Shown: one piece after another, positions 47,209-56,680 of the stretch
Numbering within the stretch: position 1 is the stretch's first letter
Layout of the letters: the number at the start of each line of letters is the position of its first letter
NCBI RefSeq assembly: GCF_026151205.1
Contig: NC_087075.1
Location: 6,528,858-6,592,857, forward strand
Length of the DNA stretch: 64,000 bases
Reading direction: 5' to 3'
Origin: Bolinopsis microptera
Taxonomy: Eukaryota > Ctenophora > Tentaculata > Lobata > Bolinopsidae
The notes under the pieces: model-generated
The model's input: the letters and a program-made list of their open reading frames with translations, nothing else
Told to the model about the DNA's origin: nothing
The model's database searches: none
Program-made: the position numbers and the translations under genes

Positions 47209-47384
47209 CTAACGGCAATGTTGTGAAGTACGTGCTTTTGTTAAATCATAAATGCGTAAAAAAATATACGCTATTTCTCTTTAAATTTCAAGTTTTTTAG
47301 GTTGCGTTTTCGATAGAATGGTTTGGTAGGCATCATTATTAACGTTATATTAATTATTATTATCAGCTAATAGAATTGACGTAC

Positions 47385-47430
47385 CAATAGTATTGATGTC
47401 CTTCATTGCCTTGCTTTTCACTGCGATTGC
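47385..47430 (-). CDS. 17/31-repeat protein gene, exon 10
   Basis: Residues 634-648. A 46-bp exon: acceptor CCTGCCAG, donor CTATTG|GTACGT; phase 0 in, phase 1 out. AIAVKSKAMKDINTI; the KDI anchor sits at the expected 17-residue position, which supports so short an exon. Confidence 0.8.
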
Positions 47431-48097
47431 CTGGCAGGAAAAATAAATCAAAACTTTAAGAAATCAGGAAAATCACTGAGTGACTGAACAACGCACTTCT
47501 GACAAGCAGTCAGGTGCGAAACAATAATTTTCTCAAAAATCATGCTATCAAATAATTTGGTGCATTTTCAGAGAAAATTACAATCCAACGATCAAGCGAG
47601 TTTATCTGTAATCGGTTCTCCAAATATTAAACATACTTACTGTTTATAAGTACAAAAATGCTACAATTTAAATCTTTTAATTTTACATTTTGGAGGAAAA
47701 AACAAACCAGCAAACTGAAATCTAAAGGTAACCATCATTTTGTGAGAGAAAATGCTGCAATTTCAATTTTAATATTTGAAGTAAAAACAAACCAGCAAAA
47801 TGAAATCTCAAGGTAAAAAATCATTTTGTGAGAAAAAATGCTACAATTTAAATCTTCATATTTAAAGGAAAAACAAACTAAAATCTCAAGGTAAAATATC
47901 ATTTTGTGAGAGAAACAGAATAAAAAGAGCTGACAAAATGCGATTAGTCTCACACTACTTACTAATATTTCGCTTTGATCATCATCCTCGCTCTAGTATC
48001 GTTAATTTAGCATGATAAAAACAACCAGAAACTTACAGACAATTGGACACAACAGATCTACAGAGTTAATAAGAGATTACAAGGAAATATAATCTAC

Positions 48098-48285
48098 CTT
48101 TTCCGCCGCCCCAATGGGCAGGTCAGGAGCTCCAACCTTCTCCTTAATATCAGCTACTTTCTTGAGCTCAGCCATGGCTGCTCCCTTCACATCTTTGGTC
48201 GTCTCTCTGTCTTTGATCTCCTGCATTGCAGCTTCTTTCGCGGACTTGCTTGCAGAGATGCCCTTCAGTTCTGACATGGCGGCAG
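48098..48285 (-). CDS. 17/31-repeat protein gene, exon 9
   Basis: Residues 571-633, the longest repeat exon. Acceptor TTGTTTCAG, donor GAAAAG|GTAGAT; phase 1 in, phase 0 out. It shows the repeat most clearly: AAAMSEL, KGISASKSAKEAAMQEI, KDRETTKDVKGAAMAEL, KKVADIKEKVGAPDLPI. The last unit has lost the helix-friendly core (APDLP). Confidence 0.85.
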
Positions 48286-48415
48286 CTGAAACAATATTAG
48301 TTGTTCCAGGCCCAATAACCACGCTTAATAATATAACGTAAGACTTTGTTACTTTTGTCCGCAAACGTATTCCATGAGTCTGGGGATAAAAAGTACTAAT
48401 TTTAAACAAACATAC

Positions 48416-48523
48416 CTTTGTTACTTTTAGTATCATGTTTGATAACAAGCTCTTTAAGTGCCTCCATTTTAGCCTCCTTTCTCTGTCCTCTCTCGTTGAT
48501 CTCCGAAATAACACTCAGCTGAC
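48416..48523 (-). CDS. 17/31-repeat protein gene, exon 8
   Basis: Residues 535-570. Acceptor GCAACTCAG, donor AACAAAG|GTATGT; phase 1 at both ends. QLSVISEI, NERGQRKEAKMEALKEL, VIKHDTKSNK. A G-tract MITE ends eight bases before the first exon base and so lies right at the branch-point/acceptor region. Confidence 0.84.
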
Positions 48524-48531
48524 CTGAGTTG

Positions 48532-48709
48532 CAGTGGCGTAACGAAGAGCGGGGGGGGGGGGGGGAGGTGCCATCTTAGGGGGGGGGGGGGGGTGGGCCG
48601 GGGGTGCCATCTTAAGGGGGGGGGGGGGGGGTGCCAAATCCTCGTTTGAAAGTGGGACAATTTGGAAAACTTAACTGCAGTATTAGCAAAACTTCGCGTT
48701 TCGCTGTAG
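48532..48709. mobile_element. MITE with poly-G tracts (copy of 19897-20067 family)
   Basis: Starts CAGTGGCGTAACGAAG and ends in a diverged CGTTTCGCTGTAG. Three G runs are separated by GGTGCCATCTTA. Shared body GTGGGACAATTTGGAAAA. It abuts the exon 8 splice acceptor. Confidence 0.7.
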
Positions 48710-49635
48710 AAACACATTTTTTAGAGACTACTGCGTTATAAGAATTATCAGAGCGTGCGATCTTTCCAGGTTCCTAATTTTGCAACCAAAAGCACCCCTG
48801 CCTCATAGAACCCTTGATTTTAGCAATTCCTATTCTTTCCAAAAATATGTTTTAATATTTGAGTATTATTGGGAGAATGTTGATAACAGTGCTCTAGTGT
48901 TTTCTTGGGTAAATTTCTATTGATCCCGTTTGATGCGACAAGGAAAAGGCTCTTATCATGAAAGGAATTATTCAACGTTTCAATGTCACAACATCGTATT
49001 TATCAATAGAAATTTACCAAAGAAAACATTTCAACTATGCGACTCATAAATAATATTCTAATCCGGATTTTACAGTGCTCTAGTAGTTGCACTAATAGTC
49101 TAATGAACAGAATATTAACTTGTAAGTTCTTGAAACATATGAGTAGCAGCAGGAACCTTTAACAAATATATGTTAATCGTCTTAAGCTGATATTTCATTT
49201 CTCTGGTGATTTATACGCTGTTTCCAAGTTATATTATACCAAATACTGTTCCCATCATTAGATGAAATATGTCGCTTCTTTCAAATTTAAAATTCCCTTT
49301 AATCGTTAAATGTAGTTAACCACAAATTATAGGTTGCAACTTGCAAACCAGTACTGCATTCTGCAACCCATTTAATGATCTTAAATGCTTAATCGCTTCA
49401 GGAAATGGCTGAAGCAGCTCGACTGCAAAAATTGTTTCCTCATAGTCGTAGCGAGAGTTTTAATGCTAGACTGATTATATTTTAGTTCTGGGTAATAACC
49501 AGAAATTTATTTATTTATATCACCAGACATTATATGGTGGGAAATAACGTTATTTATACCCAGAAGTTTATAGCAGAAGTAATTCTACTCAGTATTTGAG
49601 CGTCTGAAAGATAATAATTTTTCACAAAGTATGTT

Positions 49636-49766
49636 TAGTGTATAGTGTATAGTGTATAGTGTATAGTGTATAGTGTATAGTGTATAGTGTATAGTATAGT
49701 CTATAGTGTATAGTGTATAGTGTATAGTGTATAGTGTATAGTGTATAGTGTATAGTGTATAGTGTA
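49636..49766. repeat. 7-bp array (TGTATAG)
   Basis: About 18 heptamers with one shortened unit at 49693-49700; intronic. Confidence 0.95.
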
Positions 49767-49926
49767 TACTACATACTTGAAGTAAAGGTTCTTTTGTACT
49801 TGTATCCAGTTTAACCAAAATTTTACCAATCTTCAAAACTGATTCTCTTGAAGTGGTTTGGAGTGGTTCTTTAACTTATATATATGTGAAATATGAAACT
49901 CAGACAGACCACTAGTAAAGCAGTTA

Positions 49927-50095
49927 CAGTAAACCCCGATTTAGAGTCTGGGGAACCGGGAAACAGCCGCGTTAAATTGGGGTTTTTTGTTGTTCACATT
50001 ATGTATGTTAATCCCCATTGATCGGGAAAAGAAATGGCTGCGGTAAATCGGCCGGGTTTGCGTTAAATGGGGTGTGGTAATTTGGGGTTTTACTG
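49927..50095. mobile_element. pogo/Tigger-type MITE
   Basis: Ends CAGTAAACCCCGATTTA and GGGGTTTTACTG in inverted orientation, flanked by TA (49925-49926, 50096-50097). 169 bp, non-coding. CAGTAAAACCCC ends and TA duplications are typical of pogo-like families. Confidence 0.8.
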
Positions 50096-50190
50096 TATTT
50101 TTAATTTTTTCTGTATTTCGGGGGTTTTTGCTGTATTTAGCAATTTTATATATTATAGGGCATTAACTTACCAGAATAGCATTGACTTAC

Positions 50191-50239
50191 CGGAATAGAC
50201 TTTAGGAAGGGGTTCGCATACCTTCCCACTCGAAAATAC
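50191..50239 (-). CDS. 17/31-repeat protein gene, exon 7
   Basis: Residues 519-534 (VFSSGKVCEPLPKVYS). Acceptor TTATCTCAG, donor TTCCG|GTAAGT; phase 0 in, phase 1 out. Without it exons 6 and 8 would clash in phase. With it the distance between their anchors is exactly 34 residues (2 x 17). Sequence is unlike the helical repeats: a Cys at the anchor position and two prolines. An inner donor (GGGAAG|GTATGC) is possible but would break the phase. Confidence 0.72.
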
Positions 50240-50457
50240 CTGAGATAAAGACACTGCAGATTGAAGGAGAAAAGGAAGTATTTATAGTGGAACGATTTAG
50301 AATTGGCGGTTGATAACATACCTTACTAAAGGATATTTTTGACCGTAGAATTGATTAAAATTAGTGGTATGATTATGATTGGATTGGTTTTTAAGTGTAT
50401 TGGCTAAATCTATTTTTGGATCTACTCCAAAGTTTTTAAATGGCAACAAGATCTTAC

Positions 50458-50541
50458 CGTTGCGTTGATACTGCCAATTTTGTGTATATCATTGAGAACA
50501 CCCATCCTGGCGTCTTTTACTACCTTCATCTTACTGATATC
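50458..50541 (-). CDS. 17/31-repeat protein gene, exon 6
   Basis: Residues 491-518. Acceptor TATCTTTCCAG, donor GCAACG|GTAAGA; phase 0 at both ends. DI completes a unit begun in exon 5, then SKMKVVKDARMGVLNDI and HKIGSINAT. Confidence 0.83.
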
Positions 50542-50766
50542 CTGGAAAGATATTGGCGAACATTAAACAAGGAACATAATATATATATACATTTCATTAC
50601 AGCAAGTTGATGAGGAATTCACCTCCATGACAACACGATAATAATGATAAACTCACCTCATTGACAATACTATTGATAATAGTATTATCGATAATCGATA
50701 GTATTAATAGTATTGATCGATCCTTCTAATTAATATTATTAATCATAAGAATCATAAGAAACTTAC

Positions 50767-50903
50767 ATCCATGACGACCTTCTTCTTGTCTTTAGTATCA
50801 ATCCTGTCTCTAATCTCCTGCATTGCCCCAGCTTTAGCATCCCTCATGTGTGATATGGTCGTCAGTTCCCGCTGGACTGTTTCCTTCATCTCCTTGCTAC
50901 GTC
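50767..50903 (-). CDS. 17/31-repeat protein gene, exon 5
   Basis: Residues 445-490. Acceptor CTAACCAG, donor ATGGAT|GTAAGT; phase 1 in, phase 0 out. Three units in register: GRSKEMKETVQREL, TTISHMRDAKAGAMQEI, RDRIDTKDKKKVVMD. Confidence 0.85.
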
Positions 50904-52122
50904 CTGGTTAGTAAGATAATTAATATTAGTTCAGAGTGAGGGTTCATATTAAATATTACTTGCTACGTCCTGGTTAGTAAGATTACCAACATTAGGTGAG
51001 GGTTCGTGTAACGCAAGCCCAAAAATATTTAAGATATAGGAATGATGTGAGCTGTGATGAGAGTGGTAGGATACTAAATCAACGAGAAGCGACTTATACG
51101 CCGATACGCGAGGGTCTAATGTAAACATCTAATGGTAAAGATATGTCCTTGATAGTTAGTTTCGTGACCTCTCCTGAAGATGTGATACGTTTGTAACCTA
51201 CCAAGACGCGCGCCGAGTTGGACTCGTCGAAGTCTTGGACTAAACATTCATTCACCAAAGATAATCATACCTCAACTCCTTCCTGAACAGTTAAAAATCT
51301 AAAAGCATTTTGTGGCGATAGAAACTCCTGCAACTGCAGTTCCGGGTTACTGGTATACAGAGCAGACATCTAATCATATAAAACTTATCTACCTCACCAG
51401 TAAATTGAAAACCTTCTAATATGAATATCAAAGTTCATGTTGAAAATCAGGTAATTACTAGTCGAAATTTCGTTTTCCATTCAAAATTCAGTGTGTGTGT
51501 CATAATCTACATATTAATTTCAAATAGTTGTTTCGGCCACCGCGGTAACATATTTAACTATGTCATCTTGAAATAACTTAATAACTGATAACATAATCAC
51601 TCATATGATTATACAGTATAAGCAGTCTCGACATCTTCTACAACCGGATGCTACGTGGGCGTGTATGATTGTGCAGCTTATCTCCTCGGGTCCTGTTTCC
51701 ATGCTTTATATGGGAATAAGTAGGAATATATCATGATATTAAATATCCATCCTACATGTCCTACTTGAAGTCTAACCACTTATATAGTAGATTCTGCCCT
51801 CGCGGATATCATCAATACAAGATTCTTGTAGTTCTTTTTGCATCCAAGAACGAATGTGGATATTATTGTTTGAGGTGAATCATATGAGTCTGTAATTTTT
51901 AATAATCCCGTTACATCTCGAATCCCGGGAGGACACCAATGTTATGACATCCTGATCTTCCGTATTGGAGTGAAGGGGGAAAAACTTATTCTTGTGTAGT
52001 GGTTGATAATGAAAAGACGTATTTACAATTTCAAGCAAGCAAGTATAACTTCTTGACCCGAAATTCAAGTTACAATTAATAAGCTGTTTAAATTACCGAT
52101 AATTACAATTAATTTAAATTAC

Positions 52123-52203
52123 CGATAAGTGCGATCTCGCTCATTGCAGCGTCCTTTTTCTTCTTCTCCACGTGGACATTAGCCAGGTTTACATTCTCGT
52201 CAC
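52123..52203 (-). CDS. 17/31-repeat protein gene, exon 4
   Basis: Residues 418-444. Acceptor TTGTTGCAG, donor TATCG|GTAATT; phase 1 at both ends. DENVNLANVHVEKKKKDAAM then SEIALI. The Ile of SEI (441) is the first anchor of the strict 17-residue block. A short direct repeat (AAATTACCGATAA) spans the donor. Confidence 0.82.
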
Positions 52204-52734
52204 CTGCAACAAAATACAGATAAATTCGTGAACTACTATTTATAGTAGTTTATCAGTTATAACTGATAGATAAAATTGTGAACTGCTATAACTAATAATG
52301 GTCTTGCCTACTGAGCAGTAGGTGTAGAAGTTAATCTTCGCAAGAAACAATACCACATTCTTACTCCTTACAAAGTTACAAGTCACTGTGTGTATGTCTA
52401 CACCTATATCCGTGTTCAACTTGACGGAGTGCGCGGCATGAAGTGTTGAAGGCAGACTATCATGTCACTAATAGTGAGTAATACTCTGCATGCATTGGTT
52501 AAAGAAAATCCCTCTCCGGCGCTGTCATAAAATCGATTTTAGCATTAGGTTTTGGAGACTCTCTAACCAAGATATCCTGTAAATTAATTAGTTGCGCATC
52601 CAACCTACCAGTGTCACCATCACCTTCTTGAACAGCGAAATTTCACCTATAAAGTTATCTAGTTTCTCATTTGATAAAGATGGATCGTTTAGAAGGTGCG
52701 ACGATGCTCGCACGTAACTGATTATTATACATTT

Positions 52735-52899
52735 ATCACATGCCTTCTCATGCGATATCAAAACTTTCGCCCACGAGGCTTGCCGAGTTAGCGAAAGTTT
52801 CGATATTTCCCGAGGCTTGCCGAGGGTTATATCGACATTTTCAATCACGAGGCTTGCCGAGTTTTGAAAATGTTGATATCGCATGAGAAGGCATGTGAT
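52735..52899. repeat. Three-leaf palindrome with a repeated CGAGGCTTGCCGAG core
   Basis: A perfect 27-bp outer stem (52735-52761 with 52873-52899) encloses three hairpins side by side. Their stems are AACTTTCGC/GCGAAAGTT, CGATATTTCCC/GGGTTATATCG and ACATTTTCA/TTGAAAATGT. Each hairpin holds CGAGGCTTGCCGAG or GAGGCTTGCCGA at its tip. In single strand this would fold as a cloverleaf. A related hairpin with the same flanking text lies at 54766-54868. Confidence 0.85.
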
Positions 52900-52908
52900 T
52901 AATGTTTT

Positions 52909-52955
52909 ATCACACTTTCTTTGGAGCCAAATTTGGCCGGGAAAGCAGAATTTGA
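52909..52955. repeat. Dispersed repeat beside the palindrome
   Basis: TATCACACTTTC, GAGCCAAATTT and GAAAGCAGAATT in this order; the same words occur in inverted orientation at 54827-54868 beside another hairpin. Confidence 0.65.
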
Positions 52956-52999
52956 TCAAACGTTAGTTATAAATCTCACCAAAGCAAAACTAGACATGT

Positions 53000-54765
53000 C
53001 GAACTTATTTATGTTTATAATGTCCAAGCTATATATAGCTCTCGATAAGTTAGTATTTCAGATATCGACACAGTGAATGCTGTATGCCGCGCCCAATTTG
53101 CTTTCTATTGATACGTAGTGCATGCGATATTAATGTGTTTTCCGCCTATGGGTCTTGTACTTATGTGTCTAGAATATTCCGCCGCGAGCGCGTTTGATAC
53201 GTAATTACATCCTGCAAATCAATTGATGTGAGGTGATTCTAATACTTTATTTCTATTAGATATTTTTAGAGTCATTAAAACTGTAGATGCAGTATAATGT
53301 ATAGAACATCCGTTTAAGTGTTCATTATACATCACAGTCCTTATCGTATAATCTGTATCTGCGATAAGGTGAAAGAATTTCCTGGTTCTTGTATTTGAAT
53401 AGAGCTGTGGGGTCATAATTAGTGTCTATTTATCAGTCCACATTATACACTACACTCCCTAATTTACATCAACAATATTATCGTCCGTCTTGATTCTTGA
53501 TTGTCTGTTATTTCAGAATGATTTAATCAATGCAACTTGTAATCGTTGACTTAGAATTTTATCAAGTATTCTGCTTAGTTCTTAGTCAGTATTCATCTTT
53601 ACTTGCCATTATTTGCCATTATCTGCTTCGAGCTAGAAATTATCTGAACTGGAAATTATCAGAACATTTGTAATATTCAAATGTATCTCTTCAACATTTT
53701 AGAACGCAGTACTCCACCAGCCTATAACCACCCTGGTCATGGCCAGGTAGTTCACCCGTACTGTTACCAATATTGAATTGGTCTAATGAATGGCAGCACA
53801 TTAATCATCGGACCTGTTTGCCACAGTGCCCAGACTAATTTATAACCAGATTAGCTGATTAAGTTACGTCATTCGTCCCTTGATATATTTATATAAATAA
53901 TATATTTTATAGGATGTTTTTATTGCACTTATTTGCACTAACTAAAATTCAGTTAAAACTAGTCCTGGCATAGAATTTCCGCTCTTTATTGTACAGAATC
54001 TACATATAAGTCTCTTTAATCTTTATCAGTCTGTTTATAGATCAGCCACGAATTTCGCAAGCTAATCTAGGCGAAACCGGTTTGGAAAAGCCAAGTATAA
54101 TTTCTGCACAATTTCTATATGGAATATGGCTCAAAGAAGGGATCAGAGGGGGTTAAAATTGAGGTCTGAAATGGCTGAAATCTGGCTTTGTTTTGTGTGT
54201 TTTCTTCGTTCGAATTAATCAAACATCGTCTAGTGTTTACTATTTTTTGTGAGGGTGACTGTAGTTTGTTCTGACACTTCCTTTTTAATTTCGAGTAAGC
54301 GATTAAGGAAATTAATTATCCTGATTGATTGTATCGCTGACAAGTACCAAAACTTTGTGAAACTTTCAAGTCTGCTTGTAAACTTTGATCTCGTTTTCAA
54401 TAACCTTAAGTCACTTAAAGCTCGTACAAGCCAGGGAGTTTTTACTTTGTTTCATCATCCGAAGCCTAATTAGGCTTTGAACTATAAAGTGCAATAAAAA
54501 GGGAACAGCTTGAAAAAGTTTTACAACAAAAAATTTTATTTTGCTTGACGCATCTCAAACACAAGGAAATATTTTCAAAACCAGGTATAAATTTAAATTT
54601 TTCCTTATCCTGGAAAGTTTACCCGATCATTGCATTAACGGTCATAGACTACTTCAGGTTGTTGATTTAAATCTTTATTTAAATCAGTACCTCGCAGTAG
54701 TAGAACAGTTGTTGAGAGTGGGCTCCTTGTTCCTATGGGAATATCGGGATCTCTCTGAGTAACTG
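53000..54765. other. Intron 3 interior, nothing recognised
   Basis: AT-rich. Frames at 53219 (minus), 54249 and 54541 (plus) lack any family signature. Confidence 0.4.
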
Positions 54766-54868
54766 ATTGATATTTCATGCCCCCGGGTGAGAGCCAGTGC
54801 TCCCCATCGGGGCATGTAATATCAATTCTGCTTTCCTGCTAAATTTGGCTCGAAAGTGTGATAATATA
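54766..54868. repeat. Hairpin (ATTGATATTTCATGCCCC) with dispersed-repeat flank
   Basis: Stem 54766-54783 with 54809-54826, then the inverted copy of the 52909-52955 repeat. Confidence 0.7.
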
Positions 54869-55290
54869 GGTTATGCTAAATTGCTATGACGACATAACGT
54901 TATATCACGTGTCAAAGTCAAGTTGCACGAAATTTCTGTCATGTCTGACATTACAAGGTTCCCAGAAGGGCCAGTTCCATGTTACCAATACCACTATAAT
55001 ATCAACTAATAGTTAAAAGACAGGAGTGCGCTCCAAACTAAAAGTTGATGGCTTGTTACTACACGGGCTACTCTTGATGCCCAAATGGCAGACTTGGGTT
55101 TTTTGGCATAAATTAGACAAATTTAAGTTTAATTAATAGGACGGCTAGAACTAATGCTAAGATAAGTTGATCTGGAAATGGACCACCCTGGCGGAACTAA
55201 GAGTGGTCATATCCCCCACCCTCAGTATAAGAGGTTAAATTACTGCGCTAAAGTTAAATATAGATAATTGAAATACAAATAAGCGGTTAC

Positions 55291-55378
55291 CAATCACGCT
55301 ATCTTTAAGTTTCCCAAGTTTCCCCAGCTCTGCCAGGAGGACCGTCTTGTTTTCTTTCTGCTCACCTCGCGCTTCAAC
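55291..55378 (-). CDS. 17/31-repeat protein gene, exon 3
   Basis: Residues 389-417. Acceptor CTGGTATCAG, donor GATTG|GTAACC; phase 0 in, phase 1 out. VEARGEQKENKTVLLAEL is one 17-residue unit starting with the VEARG word also seen as IEARG in exons 13 and 14; GKLGKLKDSVI follows. Confidence 0.83.
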
Positions 55379-55565
55379 CTGATACCAGTGGGATGATCAT
55401 TACAGGGGTATTGAGCATGAGGTAATGTTCGCTTAACACTGAACATCTCTCATACATGCCAACATTGCTCACTGCTTAACAAGCTAATTGTTCCATGATC
55501 TAATATTTTAAGATTTTAGTAAATTATGACAAGCCCTGCTCTGACGTAATGTCTGGAGGTGACAG

Positions 55566-55642
55566 GGGGGGGTGGCAATGGTGAAAAATTGTTATGGTGA
55601 ATCGGGTCCCAGAATTTGCAAATTTCACCATTTTTCACCATT

Positions 55643-55683
<41 letters not shown>

Positions 55684-55684
55684 A
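55566..55684. mobile_element. Hairpin element ending in a 38-base C run
   Basis: GGGTGGCAATGGTGAAAAAT on the left and ATTTTTCACCATTACCCCC on the right form inverted arms, followed by the longest C run in the window (about 55646-55683). Confidence 0.65.
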
Positions 55685-55731
55685 GATGTGATAGTTGGGG
55701 TGACCGAACAATGAACATTGAACTAACGAAC

Positions 55732-55874
55732 CTCCTTTAATAGCGACTTTTTCTTCTCCTTAGTTACAGTTTTATCGATGAGTTCCTTATTCACGTCCTG
55801 TATCAGCGAGTTCCGTACGTTCACCGCGTTCAATGATACATCCTCAGCATGAGCAGGTCGAATTTCTGATAAAC
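55732..55874 (-). CDS. 17/31-repeat protein gene, exon 2
   Basis: Residues 341-388. Acceptor ATTTCAG, donor AAGGAG|GTTCGT; phase 1 in, phase 0 out. LSEIRPAHAEDVSLNAV, then a charged helix with DVNKELIDKTVTKEKKKSLL. It begins the helical region; spacing is 17-like but less regular than from exon 4 on. Confidence 0.83.
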
Positions 55875-56680
55875 CTGAAATAGTTAACTGTAACAGTATC
55901 TGGTGATATGATAATCTGCCAAGGATGATTTATTGTCGACAACTGCAATATTTGATAGATTATTGACAAGTCTTGATTTGTCGATAACTGCTTTGAGATA
56001 AAGCTTCGATTTATCGATGAAACAATTTAACGTTTTCTTTTCATAGAGGTTAGGTAGATAAGCATGTACAGGATGTTTCATAATTCCCAGGTATACTTTG
56101 TACTCGCGTGTACATACTTTATATCATTATATATTATGTATATATTATGTATGTTTATTGTATAAATATGTATTTTCACATATCTGACCTGCACTAAAGG
56201 TGTGATAACCCCCGATAGCGCAACACAACATTAGGAGGAACGAATATGCGGCACGGATGAGAAAATACTAACCAACAATATAACGTAATACTTTGCCACA
56301 ACAGCCAACTTTACCATAATATTAAACATTAGGGGCTCTTACTTTAGTTGTCCATTAGGGGCCCTCACATTAGAACATTAGTATATAGGGGCCCTCGCTT
56401 TCCTTCCTTGAGTGCACCAAGTACCCTGTTAACCTTTGCTTACGTCATAACCCCACAAACCCTCCCTACAACCCTCGTTAACCATAACCATAACCATAAC
56501 GGGGATATCCATCGCGGAGTTCATCAATTCATTGTCTCTCAGAGCAGTTATACGGTAACAATAATCAGTCGGAATAACAGATATGCCCAGATATGGATAT
56601 ATTGCTGATTGTGATTTGAGCTTTGTGAAATTAAGAAATCATTTCTTATTTAAAATTTGACGCAGTGATGTAATACTAAC

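Noticed and set aside
46639..47212. Three overlapping plus-strand frames of 145-184 codons (SKCVKMCQNV repeats)
   Set aside because: A 10-bp repeat without stops is open in three frames; the real exon 11 is on the other strand.
49780..49845. Possible extra exon (IGKILVKLDTSTKEPLLQ, minus strand) with a GTATGT donor
   Set aside because: It would end in phase 0, while exon 8 needs phase 1, and it would break the exact 34-residue spacing between exons 6 and 8.
53700..53790. 5S rRNA or SINE-like sequence near ACCACCCTGGTCATGG
   Set aside because: Only short resemblance; internal promoter boxes do not match.
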